64,000 bases of DNA. It comes from Streptomyces wuyuanensis. Its GTDB lineage: Bacteria; Actinomycetota; Actinomycetes; Streptomycetales; Streptomycetaceae. How positions within the stretch are numbered: position 1 is the stretch's first letter; every line of letters begins with the position of its first letter. The DNA is taken from NCBI RefSeq assembly GCF_900103455.1, contig NZ_FNHI01000001.1, forward strand, positions 186,001 to 250,000, written 5' to 3'. The position numbers and the translations under genes are program-made. The notes under the pieces were generated by a model. It saw only the letters and a list, made by a program, of their open reading frames with translations. It made no database searches and was not told the DNA's origin. Shown piece by piece: positions 1 through 8,546 of this stretch.

Positions 1-443
1 GTGCCGGGGACCCGCTCCTCGTCCTCGCCGATGATGCGGCGGGCGACCGTGTCGGTCTTGGCCTTGCGCAGGGTGTCGGCCTGCGCCTTGCCGCGGCCCT
101 CGGCGACGGCCTCGGCCAGGTTGGCGAAGATCGTGGTGAGCCAGAGCCAGGCGGTGATCGCCCAGCCGAACCAGTCGCCCGGGTTCTTGACCGCGAGCAC
201 GGTGGTGACCACCGAGCCGACCAGAACCACGAACATGACCGGCGACTTGACCATCACGCGCGGGTCGAGCTTGCGCAGCGCGTCCGGCAGGGACTTCACC
301 AGCTGCTCGGGGTCGAACAGGCCCCCGCCGACCCGGCCTGCCGGTTCCTTGCGCCCGGACGGGCCGTCGGTGTGGGGGGCCAGTGTCGGAGTGACCGTCG
401 TCTTCTGGGGCACAGCGTCCTGCTTCGCTACGTCGGTGGTCAT
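1..443 (-). CDS. kdpB: KdpB, K+-transporting ATPase catalytic subunit (N-terminal part only)
   Basis: P-type ATPase subunit that powers the high-affinity KdpFABC potassium pump in the cell membrane. Only the first 147 codons are in the window; the rest, including the phosphorylated Asp loop, lies beyond the left edge. The visible part has a polar Pro/Thr-rich tail of about 45 residues, then the family's conserved start: a segment near '[14 protein letters not shown]', two membrane helices (about residues 60-110) and '[20 protein letters not shown]'. The ATG at 443 overlaps the kdpA stop as ATGA, so the two are translationally coupled. kdpC is expected just outside the window. Identity is very secure; the gene is partial only because the window ends. 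Confidence 0.96.
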   Translation of the reverse strand, partial: MTTDVAKQDAVPQKTTVTPTLAPHTDGPSGRKEPAGRVGGGLFDPEQLVKSLPDALRKLDPRVMVKSPVMFVVLVGSVVTTVLAVKNPGDWFGWAITAWLWLTTIFANLAEAVAEGRGKAQADTLRKAKTDTVARRIIGEDEERVPG

Positions 444-2104
444 GCCGCGAGCCCTTCGGCGAGCGGGCCCAGCGCGAGGGCCGGGAAGAACGTCAGACCG
501 GTGATGATCATGATCGTGCCGACCAGGAGGCCGGTGAACAGCGGCTTCTCGGTACGCAGCGTGCCCGCGGTCTCGGGGACGGGCTTCTGCTCGGCGAGCG
601 AGCCTGCGAGCGCGAGGACGAACACCATCGGCAGGAACCGGCCGAGCAGCATGCACAGGCCGAGTGCCGTGTTGTGGAACCCGGTGTTCGCGCCGAAGCC
701 GGCGAAGGCCGAACCGTTGTTGTTCGAGGCGGAGGTGTAGGCGTACAGCACCTCGGAGAAGCCGTGCGCGCCGGTGTTCGTCATCGACGACTCGCCGTTA
801 CCGGTCGCCATCGCGACGGCGGTGCCGATCAGGACGAGGGCCGGGGTGACGAGGATGTAGCAGGCCGCGTACTTCATCTCGCGGGTGCCGATCTTCTTGC
901 CCAGGTACTCCGGGGTACGGCCGACCATCAGGCCGGCGACGAACACGGCGACAACAGCCATGATCAGCATGCCGTAGAGGCCGGAGCCGACACCGCCGGG
1001 CGCGATCTCGCCCAGCATCATGCCGAGCAGCAGCACGCCACCGGACAGACCGCCGAAGGAGTCGTGGAAGGAGTTCACGGAACCGGTCGAGGTCATGGTC
1101 GTGGAGACCGCGAACAGCGACGAGGCGCCCTCGCCGAAGCGCTGTTCCTTGCCCTCCATCGCGCCGCCCGCGAGCTGCGAGGCGGTGCCCGGGTGGGCGA
1201 ACTCCAGCCAGGTCACCAGGACCACGCCGACGAACCAGATCGTGGCCATCGCGCCGACGATCGCGTAACCCTGCCGGACGCTTCCGACCATCCTGCCGAA
1301 GGTGCGCGGCAGCGAGAACGGGATGACGAGCAGCAGGAAGATCGTCAGGAGGTTCGAAAAGCCGTTGGGGTTCTCGAAGGGGTGCGACGAGTTGGCGTTG
1401 AAGTAGCCGCCGCCGTTCGTGCCCAGGTCCTTGATGGCCTCCTGGGAGGCGACAGCGCCGGGGCTGATGGACTGCGTCTGCCCGGTGACAGTGGTCAGCT
1501 CGTGGATGCCGGCGAAGTTCTGGACGGCGCCCGCGGCGACCAGCAGGACAGCGGCGACCACGGAGATCGGGATCAGGATGCGGACGGTACCGCGGACCAG
1601 GTCGGCCCAGAAGTTGCCCAGTTCACCGGTGCGGGACCGGGCGAAGCCACGGACCAGCGCGACCGCGACGGCGATGCCGACGGCGGCCGAGGCGAAGTTC
1701 TGCACGGCGAGACCGGTGGTCTGGGCGACGTGGCCCATGGACGACTCACCCGAGTACGACTGCCAGTTCGTGTTGGACACGAACGAGGCGGCCGTGTTGA
1801 ACGCCTGGTCCGGTGTGATCGCCGCGAAACCGAGCGACCCCGGAAGGCCGTTCTGTATCCGCAGGATCAGGTAGAGGAACAGCACGCTCACGGCGGAGAA
1901 CGCCAGCACGCCGCGCAGGTAGGCCGGCCAGCGCATCTCCGTGTCGGGGTTGGCTCCGACAGCGCGGTAGATCCACTTCTCCACCCGGAGGTGCTTGCCG
2001 GAGGAGAAGACGGCGGCCATGTAGTCGCCGAGGGGGCGGTGTACGAGGGCGAGCGCGACGATCAGCGCGGAGACCTGGAGCACGTCAGCAAGAACGGGGC
2101 TCAT
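440..2104 (-). CDS. kdpA: KdpA, potassium-binding channel-like subunit of Kdp ATPase
   Basis: Integral membrane subunit that binds and conducts K+ in KdpFABC. The 554-residue length matches the family. Glycine-rich, filter-like loops are visible: '[11 protein letters not shown]', '[17 protein letters not shown]', '[15 protein letters not shown]' and '[13 protein letters not shown]', separated by hydrophobic helices along the whole chain. The ATG at 2104 begins [10 protein letters not shown]; in-frame sequence upstream is Arg-rich shadow of the kdpF region and is not coding. It lies 8 bases after kdpF and overlaps kdpB by 4 bases. Nothing is missing. Confidence 0.97.
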   Translation of the reverse strand: MSPVLADVLQVSALIVALALVHRPLGDYMAAVFSSGKHLRVEKWIYRAVGANPDTEMRWPAYLRGVLAFSAVSVLFLYLILRIQNGLPGSLGFAAITPDQAFNTAASFVSNTNWQSYSGESSMGHVAQTTGLAVQNFASAAVGIAVAVALVRGFARSRTGELGNFWADLVRGTVRILIPISVVAAVLLVAAGAVQNFAGIHELTTVTGQTQSISPGAVASQEAIKDLGTNGGGYFNANSSHPFENPNGFSNLLTIFLLLVIPFSLPRTFGRMVGSVRQGYAIVGAMATIWFVGVVLVTWLEFAHPGTASQLAGGAMEGKEQRFGEGASSLFAVSTTMTSTGSVNSFHDSFGGLSGGVLLLGMMLGEIAPGGVGSGLYGMLIMAVVAVFVAGLMVGRTPEYLGKKIGTREMKYAACYILVTPALVLIGTAVAMATGNGESSMTNTGAHGFSEVLYAYTSASNNNGSAFAGFGANTGFHNTALGLCMLLGRFLPMVFVLALAGSLAEQKPVPETAGTLRTEKPLFTGLLVGTIMIITGLTFFPALALGPLAEGLAA

Positions 2105-2112
2105 ATCCGTAC

Positions 2113-2202
2113 TCAGAACCTCTCCGGCTTGACGAGGGCGAGCACGAGGTAGCCCAGCAGGGCGACGGCCACGACGAGGCCGATGATGTTCTCGGCGGTC
2201 AC
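2113..2202 (-). CDS. kdpF: KdpF, small stabilising subunit of Kdp ATPase
   Basis: A 29-residue single-helix membrane peptide that sits in the KdpFABC complex. The sequence is typical of KdpF: a short start (VTAENIIGL), one hydrophobic helix and the end 'LALVKPERF'. The GTG at 2202 overlaps the stop of the preceding 27-codon ORF as GTGA. It is immediately upstream of kdpA. Too short for most gene callers but well supported by position and sequence. Confidence 0.9.
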   Translation of the reverse strand: MTAENIIGLVVAVALLGYLVLALVKPERF

Positions 2203-2282
2203 AGCTTCGCCACCCCCTTGGCGATGAGGACCACCAGCGCGAACACCGCGATCGTGGTGACGACGAAGGCCACGTCGGCCAT
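2199..2282 (-). CDS. 27-residue membrane peptide heading the kdp operon
   Basis: Small ORF directly upstream of kdpF, start ATG at 2282, stop overlapping the kdpF GTG by four bases (GTGA). It encodes [20 protein letters not shown] followed by AKGVAKL: one predicted transmembrane helix with a basic tail, a shape much like KdpF. SD signal before it is weak ('AGGAGCATGCG', AGGAG about 7 bases upstream). The coupling and the clean hydrophobic composition argue that it is translated. I do not know a named family for it; it could be a second KdpF-like peptide of the complex or an upstream peptide aiding kdpF translation. Confidence 0.6.
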   Translation of the reverse strand: MADVAFVVTTIAVFALVVLIAKGVAKL

Positions 2283-3377
2283 CGCATGCTCCTAGAAGAG
2301 GTTCGAGAGGAACGGACACCACGAGAAAAGCGCACCCTGGCGCGAAACCGACCCCCGTTGACGACGCCCTTACGCCTCCGAAGGCCCCCTTAACGGCATC
2401 CATATGCCGCAGTGCTCTGGATCATGCGCACGGCGGGCGCCGGCGACCGCGCCGCAGCGGCAGCCGGACAAGAACGACGGTCGCGAGAACAAGTACGGGC
2501 AGAAGAGAGACGGCCATTCCGACGGCATCCATGCCCACAGCAACACACCCTGAGATCGGTGGGCCCACCCGACTCCTCGGCCGAAGCCGCACGCGCGCCC
2601 GTTCACCCCAGAGTGGTCCCCGTCGGTGTGGGGGCGAGCAGGGTTGACGCAGCTCTGATGCCTGCGGCGCCGGGCCTGATGAGCTTCTGACGGCAGGAGG
2701 CCACCCCATCGAGCTGTGAGACCACCGCCCTGGTGGCCGGAGCGGGGTGTGACGACCGACTGCGGTGTTCGACTACCAGGCCGCCCAGGGCGTGGGCACC
2801 TCAGCTCGGCCGGCCGGTCATCACCTTCCACGGCGGGCACAAAGGCAACACCACCCACCTGCGGGCCTGGGCGGCACAGCTCCGCTCCACCCCGCTCGTC
2901 CACTGACCGTTGGCGATTCACACGGCAGTTGGCCCGACTTCAGGCGGCCGAGTGGCCGCGAGTCCTCGCATACGGCGATGACGTCGGCGACCCGGCGTTG
3001 CCCGTGCCGCGTACGCAGCCATGGCCGCGGGAGTTTCCCCCGGCTGTGAGTCACGGGACCCAGCTCCTGGCACCTGACCGGGCCCCCGTCGACCACCTCC
3101 GGTGGGGGCCCCGATGCCGCCGCTGCTCACCGTCGACAAAGGGGAGTGCGACGGCGGCTCCGAGGAGCTGGCTGCCCGTCGAGGAGGGCGCCGACGACGC
3201 CCCGGGAGTCGTCGATCCCGTCGGGGCGATCGCACATGACGCCCGTCCGACGCTCCGGATCGACGCCATCACCCCGGCCCCCGGCGAGTCCGCCGGGGCG
3301 CTGGCGTTCATGGAGATCGTCCGCGACTGCGCGGTCGATGTCGTGGCTCGCGAACGCCGACCGGCCCGCGTACGGGG
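2283..3377. other. Long untranslated gap between kdp and the biosynthetic cluster
   Basis: About 1.1 kb with no gene I can support. The part next to 2283 must hold the kdp promoter, but I see no convincing -35/-10 pair. Open frames here are Arg/Pro/Ala-rich and lack SD signals. A patch around 2815-2907 (plus strand) reads VITFHGGHKGNTTHLRAWAA for about 30 codons before a stop and is out of frame with what surrounds it; it could be the remnant of an old gene, but I cannot name it. The right part contains a strong hairpin (3080-3111). The gap probably marks the left border of the cluster. Confidence 0.6.
3080..3111. terminator. Hairpin, possible terminator of the leftward biosynthetic operon
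   Basis: GGGCCCCC (3080-3087) pairs perfectly with GGGGGCCC (3104-3111) across a 16-base loop. It lies about 270 bases past the last gene of the leftward operon (stop at 3378). There is no T-run, as is usual for Streptomyces terminators. Function is inferred from position. Confidence 0.5.
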
Positions 3378-4232
3378 TCAGCGCGAGGTGATCCAGGTGT
3401 GGATGCGCGCCGCGAGGTCGGCGCCGGAGCGGGCCCAGCGGATGTGGCCCGGGGCGGGGCCTTCCGCGGGGGCGTAGTGCCAGCGGTCGACCGAGGCTCC
3501 CGGCAGTTTGGCGCAGAGGCGGTCCACCGCCGTGACCGGTGCCAGGTCGTCTCCCTCGACGGAGATCGCCAGGACCGGGAGGCGGACCTGGGGGAGCAGG
3601 GCCTCGTAGTCGACGTCCGCGCCGGACGGCCTGAACCGGCCGGTGCGGCAGATACGGGCCCAGTCCCTCATCCGGCGGGCCGGCTGGCGCCCGCCGAAGC
3701 CGAGGCGGTGGCCCGGGAAGTAGCCCCACACCGTGCCGATCAGCGCCACGAGTTGCGTGCTGAGCAGAATGCGCACCCCGTGAATCCCCGGAAAGCCGCG
3801 GTGGTCGACGGAACCGGCCGCCACGAACAGCAGGCCGTCCACGCCCTTCGGCTCCCGCGCCGCGTAGAGCACCGACGCCTGGCCCCCGATGCTGTGCCCG
3901 AGCAGATGGAGCGGGACGGAGGGGAAGCGCTCCCGGACCGCCGCGACCATCGCCGGCCAGTCCACCGCGGCCAGATCCTGGTATCCGTCCCGGGACGACC
4001 GGCCCGCTCGGGGACGGCTCGCACCCTGGCCGCGCAGATCCGCGGCGACGACGGCGATGCCGCGTTCCGCGAGTTCCGAGCAGAACGGGTCGTAGTACGA
4101 GGCCGTCACACCGAGCGCCGGCCACAACAGGACCACGGCCAGCGGCTCCCCGGCCGGCTCCGTCACCCGGCCGACGAGCCGTGCCGTCGTGTCCTCGAGC
4201 GGTACCTCGATGAGGTCGGGGGCCTCGCTCAC
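3378..4232 (-). CDS. Alpha/beta hydrolase, last gene of the azoxy operon
   Basis: 284-residue serine hydrolase fold protein. Visible: strand-turn start 'VVLLWPALGVTASYYDPF', 'DLRGQGASRP', nucleophile elbow GHSIGG (Ser about residue 115), an acid candidate in 'SVEGDDLAPV' and a late His in 'APGHIRWA'. This is the full catalytic layout. The GTG start at 4232 overlaps the stop of the diiron gene (GTGA), so it is cotranslated with it. Substrate cannot be read from sequence; in this place it may hydrolyse a pathway thioester or ester, or act as an editing or releasing enzyme. It is the terminal gene of the 16-kb operon. Confidence 0.88.
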   Translation of the reverse strand: MSEAPDLIEVPLEDTTARLVGRVTEPAGEPLAVVLLWPALGVTASYYDPFCSELAERGIAVVAADLRGQGASRPRAGRSSRDGYQDLAAVDWPAMVAAVRERFPSVPLHLLGHSIGGQASVLYAAREPKGVDGLLFVAAGSVDHRGFPGIHGVRILLSTQLVALIGTVWGYFPGHRLGFGGRQPARRMRDWARICRTGRFRPSGADVDYEALLPQVRLPVLAISVEGDDLAPVTAVDRLCAKLPGASVDRWHYAPAEGPAPGHIRWARSGADLAARIHTWITSR

Positions 4233-5191
4233 CGCTGCCCCCCGCCCAGGAGCATGTACGCGAGCCGCTGCTCCTGGGTCTCCCGTGACCATCGTTCCGC
4301 CGCCTCCATACGCTCCTCGATCCCCGTGTCGACCAGGCGCCGGCCGGGCCAGATCTCGTAGTCGCCGACCAGATGACCGTGCTCCGACAGGCCCTGCTGG
4401 AAGAGCGACTCCCGCCGGAACAGCAATTCCACCATGGGAAGCTCCTCCCACAGCCGGCGTCCCTCCTCGATGATCTCCTGCAACCGGGCCCGCTCGTGCG
4501 GATGTTCCGACAGATACCGGCGTACGACGGCGCTGCCGACCGCAAGGTGCCGGATCTCGTCCATGTTGGCGCCGCGCTCGACCAGCGCGGCGGCGGGGTC
4601 GAGCGGCCGCCACTTGCGTTCGCTGAGCTCGGCGGCCGGTGCGAGGACACCCTCCACCAGCACGGTCAGCACCAGGACGCCTCCGTAGAAGTCACCGCTG
4701 TCCCGGAGGACGCGCAGGCCGAACTCCTCCAGCGGGTCCAGGACGGCGGCCGACGCCGCACCCGCCGTCTTCTCGACCGTGGCCGCGAGTTCCGACGCCG
4801 GTACGCCGACCCGCAGCAAGTGGTCCCGGAAGGCCCGGGCATGGCGCGCCTCGTCGATGAGCTGGGTGGAGAAGAACTCCAGGCAGTCGCCGTCCGGGGC
4901 GTGGAACACGAGGAAGGACAGGGCGCGGGTGGCCTTCTCCTCGGCGATGTGCCGGAAGCAGAACTCGTCCAGCAGGGCGTCCCGCAAGGGGCCGGGAGCC
5001 GTGACCGCCGGTGTCGGGGCGGGGTCCGGGACGCTGCCGTCGGACAGGCGGCGCAGCATCCCGCCCGCCACGTGCTCCAGCCAGTAGGGCAGATTGCACT
5101 GCTGCGGCGTCAATTCCAGTGAGCGGGCGCCTTCGAGGACACCGGGGGCGTTGTCCCAGTCGGCTTCCGCGGGGATCGGGGCGGTCGTCAT
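4229..5191 (-). CDS. Ferritin-like non-heme diiron oxidase (VlmB-like candidate)
   Basis: 320-residue, mostly helical protein with two helix pairs carrying iron ligands: 'FRHIAEEKATRA' (Glu) then 'LIDEARHARAF' (ExxH), and 'LTVLVEGVLAP' (Glu) then 'GANMDEIRHLAVG' (ExxH). This is the ligand set of the ferritin/R2-like diiron oxidases. In valanimycin biosynthesis a diiron enzyme (VlmB) oxidises an N-N hydrazine intermediate to the azoxy group by four electrons; the neighbours here (DUF2156 transferase and small membrane protein) match the VlmA and VlmO partners, so I infer the same job. ATG at 5191 has GGAGACGACC in front. An alternative would be an AurF-like N-oxygenase. Confidence 0.85.
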   Translation of the reverse strand: MTTAPIPAEADWDNAPGVLEGARSLELTPQQCNLPYWLEHVAGGMLRRLSDGSVPDPAPTPAVTAPGPLRDALLDEFCFRHIAEEKATRALSFLVFHAPDGDCLEFFSTQLIDEARHARAFRDHLLRVGVPASELAATVEKTAGAASAAVLDPLEEFGLRVLRDSGDFYGGVLVLTVLVEGVLAPAAELSERKWRPLDPAAALVERGANMDEIRHLAVGSAVVRRYLSEHPHERARLQEIIEEGRRLWEELPMVELLFRRESLFQQGLSEHGHLVGDYEIWPGRRLVDTGIEERMEAAERWSRETQEQRLAYMLLGGGQR

Positions 5192-5244
5192 GGTCGTCTC
5201 CGTTCGTGGGTGGGGAATGGCGGGGAGCGGCCGGCGCGGTCCGG

Positions 5245-6246
5245 TCAGACGGCGCCGGTGACGCGCAGCAGGTTCCAGACGGCCGGAAGCCGCGCGCCGC
5301 CCTGGAAGGCGGCGTACTCGGGCTCGACCACGTGCGGCGCCCACTTCCGCTTGAACGCCTCCTGGCTGCGCGCCGGGTAGACGACGCGGCCGTGCTCGCC
5401 GAGCTGACCGACGATGCGGCTCAGCGTCCTCGACGAGCAGTCCGGCTCGTGGGCCGGGTCCAGACCGGCGAAGGGCGTGAAACCGAGGTGGAGCCAGCCC
5501 GCGCCCTCCTCCTGGAAGCGCTGGAGGGCGGTGAGGTTGACCAGTTCGATGGTGCCGACCGGAGCGGCCGTCGACCTGCGGGTGAGGTCGTACAGCATTC
5601 CCGGTCTGCTGCCCCAGACCGGCGAGTAGGTGATGTACGCGACGGTGCGGTCCTCGTGCCGGGCGAGGAACGTGCGCCTCAGCGGTGCACCGGGCCCTCC
5701 GCGCTCGCCGACGAGGAAGGTCAGCTCCTTCACATGACGGCCCTTGGACCGCAGCCATTCGGCGTCGATGGCGTCGAGTTCCGCGCGGCCGCGTACGTCG
5801 TCCCCGGTCACCTCGGTGACCCGAACGCCCTCGCGCCGGGCGCGGGAGACGTTCTGCCGGATCTTGGCGAGGGCCTTGCCGCCGAGGGTGAACCGCCGCA
5901 GGTCGACGCTGTACGAGCTGCCGATCTGGTTGACGGCGAAGCCGCGCGCCGCGTAAGGGCCGATGTCGTCGCGGCGGAGCTGCACTGCGGTGAGCCGCCG
6001 GCGCCCCGGGCCCGCGGCCAGCCCGCCGAGGAACTCGTCGAGCAGCGCGTCCCGTTCGGCCGGCGGGGCGAACGGGCCGCCGAACTGGACCGCGTGCCGG
6101 CGGCCGGTCCGGTGGGCGATCAGCCCCGACGCAACGCGCCCGAGATGGTGGGACGTGCCGTCGTTCAACGCCAGGAAGGCGCTGGGGTGGTCGGCGTGGC
6201 TGCGCAGCAGTCCGAGAGCGGCCTCCGTCCGCGATGCGGTGTTCAT
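5245..6246 (-). CDS. DUF2156 / MprF-C-terminal-like aminoacyl transferase (VlmA-like candidate)
   Basis: 333-residue soluble protein with the double-GNAT layout of the DUF2156/FemAB-like group (the catalytic half of MprF, which moves an amino acid from aminoacyl-tRNA). Visible: 'KIRQNVSRARREGVRV' basic stretch typical of these enzymes, 'LDAIDAEWLRSKG', 'YITYSPVWG', 'PGMLYDLTRRS', 'GAGWLHLGFTPFAG' and the C-terminal 'AFKRKWAPHV'. In valanimycin, VlmA transfers serine from seryl-tRNA to an alkyl-hydroxylamine. The context (amine N-hydroxylase-like gene, membrane protein, diiron enzyme) suggests the same chemistry here. No tRNA synthetase gene accompanies it in the window. ATG at 6246 overlaps the upstream stop as ATGA. 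Confidence 0.85.
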   Translation of the reverse strand: MNTASRTEAALGLLRSHADHPSAFLALNDGTSHHLGRVASGLIAHRTGRRHAVQFGGPFAPPAERDALLDEFLGGLAAGPGRRRLTAVQLRRDDIGPYAARGFAVNQIGSSYSVDLRRFTLGGKALAKIRQNVSRARREGVRVTEVTGDDVRGRAELDAIDAEWLRSKGRHVKELTFLVGERGGPGAPLRRTFLARHEDRTVAYITYSPVWGSRPGMLYDLTRRSTAAPVGTIELVNLTALQRFQEEGAGWLHLGFTPFAGLDPAHEPDCSSRTLSRIVGQLGEHGRVVYPARSQEAFKRKWAPHVVEPEYAAFQGGARLPAVWNLLRVTGAV

Positions 6247-6701
6247 CGGCGGCTTCCCGCGCCGGCGGCCACCTCGGCCGTGAAGGCGGTGAACGCCGGG
6301 TGCGGGGCGGGCTCGAAGGGGACCGAGAACGGCTTGAGGAAGTTGCCGAGGAGCCCGCGGTCGCCGCACAGATGGATGGGGACGGCCAGGAGGGCCCACT
6401 CCGGGCGCACCAGCCACGACCACAGCGCCACCACTGCGCCGGCGGTCAGCCAGCTGTGCATGGTGTTGTAGAGGACGTAGTAGACGCGGGGTGTCGCGCC
6501 GCCGCGCGCCCTGCGGTGCGCGATCGCTCCCGGGAGGTAGCCGATGAGGTCGATGTAGGCGAACATCGCGATCGCGACCGGCCAGCGCACCTCGTCGAGG
6601 TGGGCGAGGAACAGGCCGGCGCTGATGGCGAGGCCGACGCAGTACTCGGCGCGCAGCAGCCGGTACGTCACGGTGGATTCGAAGCGGTTGGCCGCGTCCA
6701 T
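6243..6701 (-). CDS. Small integral membrane protein (VlmO-like candidate for N-N bond formation)
   Basis: 152 residues with three to four predicted membrane helices ('EYCVGLAISAGLFLA', 'WPVAIAMFAYIDLIGYLP', 'WLTAGAVVALWSWLV', 'ALLAVPIHLCGDRGLL') and polar residues inside them, including Asp (YIDLIG), His and 'HLCGDRG'. It is wedged, with overlapping start and stop codons on both sides (TGATG, ATGA), between an SRPBCC gene and the DUF2156 gene. In valanimycin the membrane protein VlmO rearranges O-seryl-hydroxylamine to a hydrazine; I infer this role from size, topology and neighbours, not from a residue motif I can prove. It could instead be an accessory membrane anchor. Confidence 0.75.
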   Translation of the reverse strand: MDAANRFESTVTYRLLRAEYCVGLAISAGLFLAHLDEVRWPVAIAMFAYIDLIGYLPGAIAHRRARGGATPRVYYVLYNTMHSWLTAGAVVALWSWLVRPEWALLAVPIHLCGDRGLLGNFLKPFSVPFEPAPHPAFTAFTAEVAAGAGSRR

Positions 6702-7216
6702 CAGGCGATCCGTTCCGCCTGGACGTGCCGGACCGGCGCCACGGCTGCGCCGGCGGCCGTTGCGGGTTCCGGCGGAACGGCCGCGGCGCCGAGGAGCGAG
6801 GTGAGCACCAGGCGTATGTTCTCGCGGAGCACGCGCTCGGCCACCGGGTCGATGATGCCCGCGAGGCTGGGCAGCCCGAAGTCGAACCGCGCCGTGAACC
6901 GTACGGCGCAACCCGTGGGCCCGTCCGCCGTGACCTCCCAGCGGCCGCTGAACTCCTCGAAGTCGCCGTCGGTCTGGGTGAACGAGATCGTCAGGCCCTC
7001 GTCGTCGAAGACGTCCTCCTCGGTCCAGCCGAGGACGCCGTTGCGGAAGTTCACCTCCCAGTCGCTGCGCACCGGGCCGCCCGGTTCGCCCGGATGGACG
7101 GTGACCTCGCGCACCGTGTCCACCAGGTCCGGGTAGCGCGCGAAGTCGCGGATCCTCTCGTACGCCTCGTGCGGGCCGGTCGTCGACGACCGGTGCTCAA
7201 GTTCCACGGACCGCAT
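6701..7216 (-). CDS. SRPBCC / polyketide cyclase-like START-fold protein
   Basis: 171 residues of the START-like helix-grip fold that encloses hydrophobic ligands ('AYERIRDFARYPDLVDTVREV', 'FSGRWEVTADGPTGCAVRFTARFDF', long C-terminal helix 'PVAERVLRENIRLVLTSL'). Members bind lipids or act as cyclases and aromatases. I chose ATG 7216 (MRSVELEH) because AAGGAG lies 9 bases upstream and the fold starts there. It is one of two such proteins in the cluster (the other at 36296). A role in holding or presenting the fatty chain between enzymes fits, but no catalytic residues are evident. Confidence 0.82.
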   Translation of the reverse strand: MRSVELEHRSSTTGPHEAYERIRDFARYPDLVDTVREVTVHPGEPGGPVRSDWEVNFRNGVLGWTEEDVFDDEGLTISFTQTDGDFEEFSGRWEVTADGPTGCAVRFTARFDFGLPSLAGIIDPVAERVLRENIRLVLTSLLGAAAVPPEPATAAGAAVAPVRHVQAERIA

Positions 7217-7217
7217 C

Positions 7218-8540
7218 TCAGCTGCTCCTTGCCTCGTTCGGGCCGTCCTCGGCCGGGAAGCGCCCGGCGAGGGCACGTGCCGCTCCGTCGATGGCCGCCG
7301 CGAGCTCCTCCGTCTCGGCGTCCGTGAGGACGGCGGGCGGTGTGAGGCGTACGACGGCGTGCGCGTTCAGCGAGTGGTTGACGATCACTCCGCGGTCCAG
7401 GAGTTCCAGCAGGAACTCGCCGGCGAGACCGTCGTCCCGGAACTCCACGCCGAGCAGCAGGCCGACCCCGCGGACGTCCGCGACGAGATGCGGGCAGTGG
7501 GTCTCGAGCGGGGCACGCAGTGCGGTGAGCACCGTGTCCCCCAGCGCGCGGGCGCGCTCCACCAGGCCCTCTTCCTCGATCACGGCGATCGAGGCCTCCG
7601 CCGCAGCCATCGCGATGGGGGCCGCGGAGAAGGTGGACGTGTGGAGGAACGGGTCGCGGTCGAACGCCCGGAAGGCCCGGGCGGTGGCGATCGCGGCCGC
7701 CACCGGGACGACCCCGCCGCTCAGGCTCTTGCCGACGAGCAGGACGTCCGGAACGACGTCCTCACGCTCCGCGCCCCACCAGTGGCCGAGGCGGCCCAGA
7801 CCGGTCATCACCTCGTCGAGGACGAAGAAGGCGCCCGTGCGCGCGCACAGCGCGGCGACCTCCCGCAGATATCCCTCGGGCGGGACGACCACGCCCGCCT
7901 CGCCCTGGACCGGCTCCAGCAGCACGACCGCGTCGGAGCCGTCCGGACCGACCGCCTCCGCGAGGGAGTCCGTGTCGCCGTACGGCACATGAACGCTGTC
8001 CGGCAGAAGCGGTCGGAACGGGTCCTGGTACAGGGCCTTGCCGGTCGCCGAGAGGGCGCCGAGCGTCTTGCCGTGGTAGCCGCCGACGGCCGAGACGATC
8101 CGGCGGTGCCCCTGGCTCCGCGCGAGCTTCAGCGCCGTCTCCACGGCTTCCGCCCCGGAGCCGGTGAAGTGGACCCGTTCGAGGCCCGCCGGGGCGACCC
8201 GGCTCAGGGCCGAGGCCGCGTCGGCGGCCCTCGGCTCCAGCAGCAGCCGCGTCGACAGCGGATGTGTTCGGATCTGCCGCTCCACCGCGGCCACGACCCG
8301 GGGGTGGCAGGCGCCCGTGAGGAAGACGCCGTAGCCGCCGCAGTTCAGATAGTCGCGCCCCTGTGCGGTGCGCACCCGGGAGCCTTGGGACGAGACCTCG
8401 ACGTCGCCGCCGAACATCTCCCCCAGCTTGGCGCGGCCGCGGCTCAGATGCGCCCGGTAGCGGGCGGCGACATCGCCGAGGTGCCCGGGGGACACCGGGG
8501 CGCCGGTGGCGGGGGAGGCTGTGGTCGTTCCGGCAGTCAT
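7218..8540 (-). CDS. Class III PLP aminotransferase, probably aldehyde to alkylamine
   Basis: 440-residue fold-type I, ornithine/omega-aminotransferase-like enzyme. Visible: 'NCGGYGVFLTGACHPRVV', phosphate site 'HFTGSGAEAVETALKLAR', 'YHGKTLGALSATG', 'LEPVQGEAGVVVPP', 'FVLDEVMTGLGRLG' (Asp for the pyridine N) and PLP lysine in 'LLVGKSLSGG' (about residue 260). Class III enzymes often aminate omega-carbons or aldehydes. Directly upstream genes encode an aldehyde dehydrogenase/reductase-like protein and an N-hydroxylase-like flavoprotein, so conversion of a fatty aldehyde to a primary amine is the natural reading. It starts 6 bases after the flavoprotein gene. The actual substrate is unproved. 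Confidence 0.9.
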   Translation of the reverse strand: MTAGTTTASPATGAPVSPGHLGDVAARYRAHLSRGRAKLGEMFGGDVEVSSQGSRVRTAQGRDYLNCGGYGVFLTGACHPRVVAAVERQIRTHPLSTRLLLEPRAADAASALSRVAPAGLERVHFTGSGAEAVETALKLARSQGHRRIVSAVGGYHGKTLGALSATGKALYQDPFRPLLPDSVHVPYGDTDSLAEAVGPDGSDAVVLLEPVQGEAGVVVPPEGYLREVAALCARTGAFFVLDEVMTGLGRLGHWWGAEREDVVPDVLLVGKSLSGGVVPVAAAIATARAFRAFDRDPFLHTSTFSAAPIAMAAAEASIAVIEEEGLVERARALGDTVLTALRAPLETHCPHLVADVRGVGLLLGVEFRDDGLAGEFLLELLDRGVIVNHSLNAHAVVRLTPPAVLTDAETEELAAAIDGAARALAGRFPAEDGPNEARSS

Positions 8541-8546
8541 CCCGTG

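Noticed and set aside
440-2335. Longer kdpA with start at 2335
   Set aside because: The first 77 residues are Ser/Arg-rich shadow of kdpF and the 27-codon ORF; the family start is MSPVLADVL at 2104.
2815-2907. Possible transposase or other gene fragment
   Set aside because: Only about 30 codons look protein-like, no family is recognised and no inverted repeats were seen; reported only as part of the gap.
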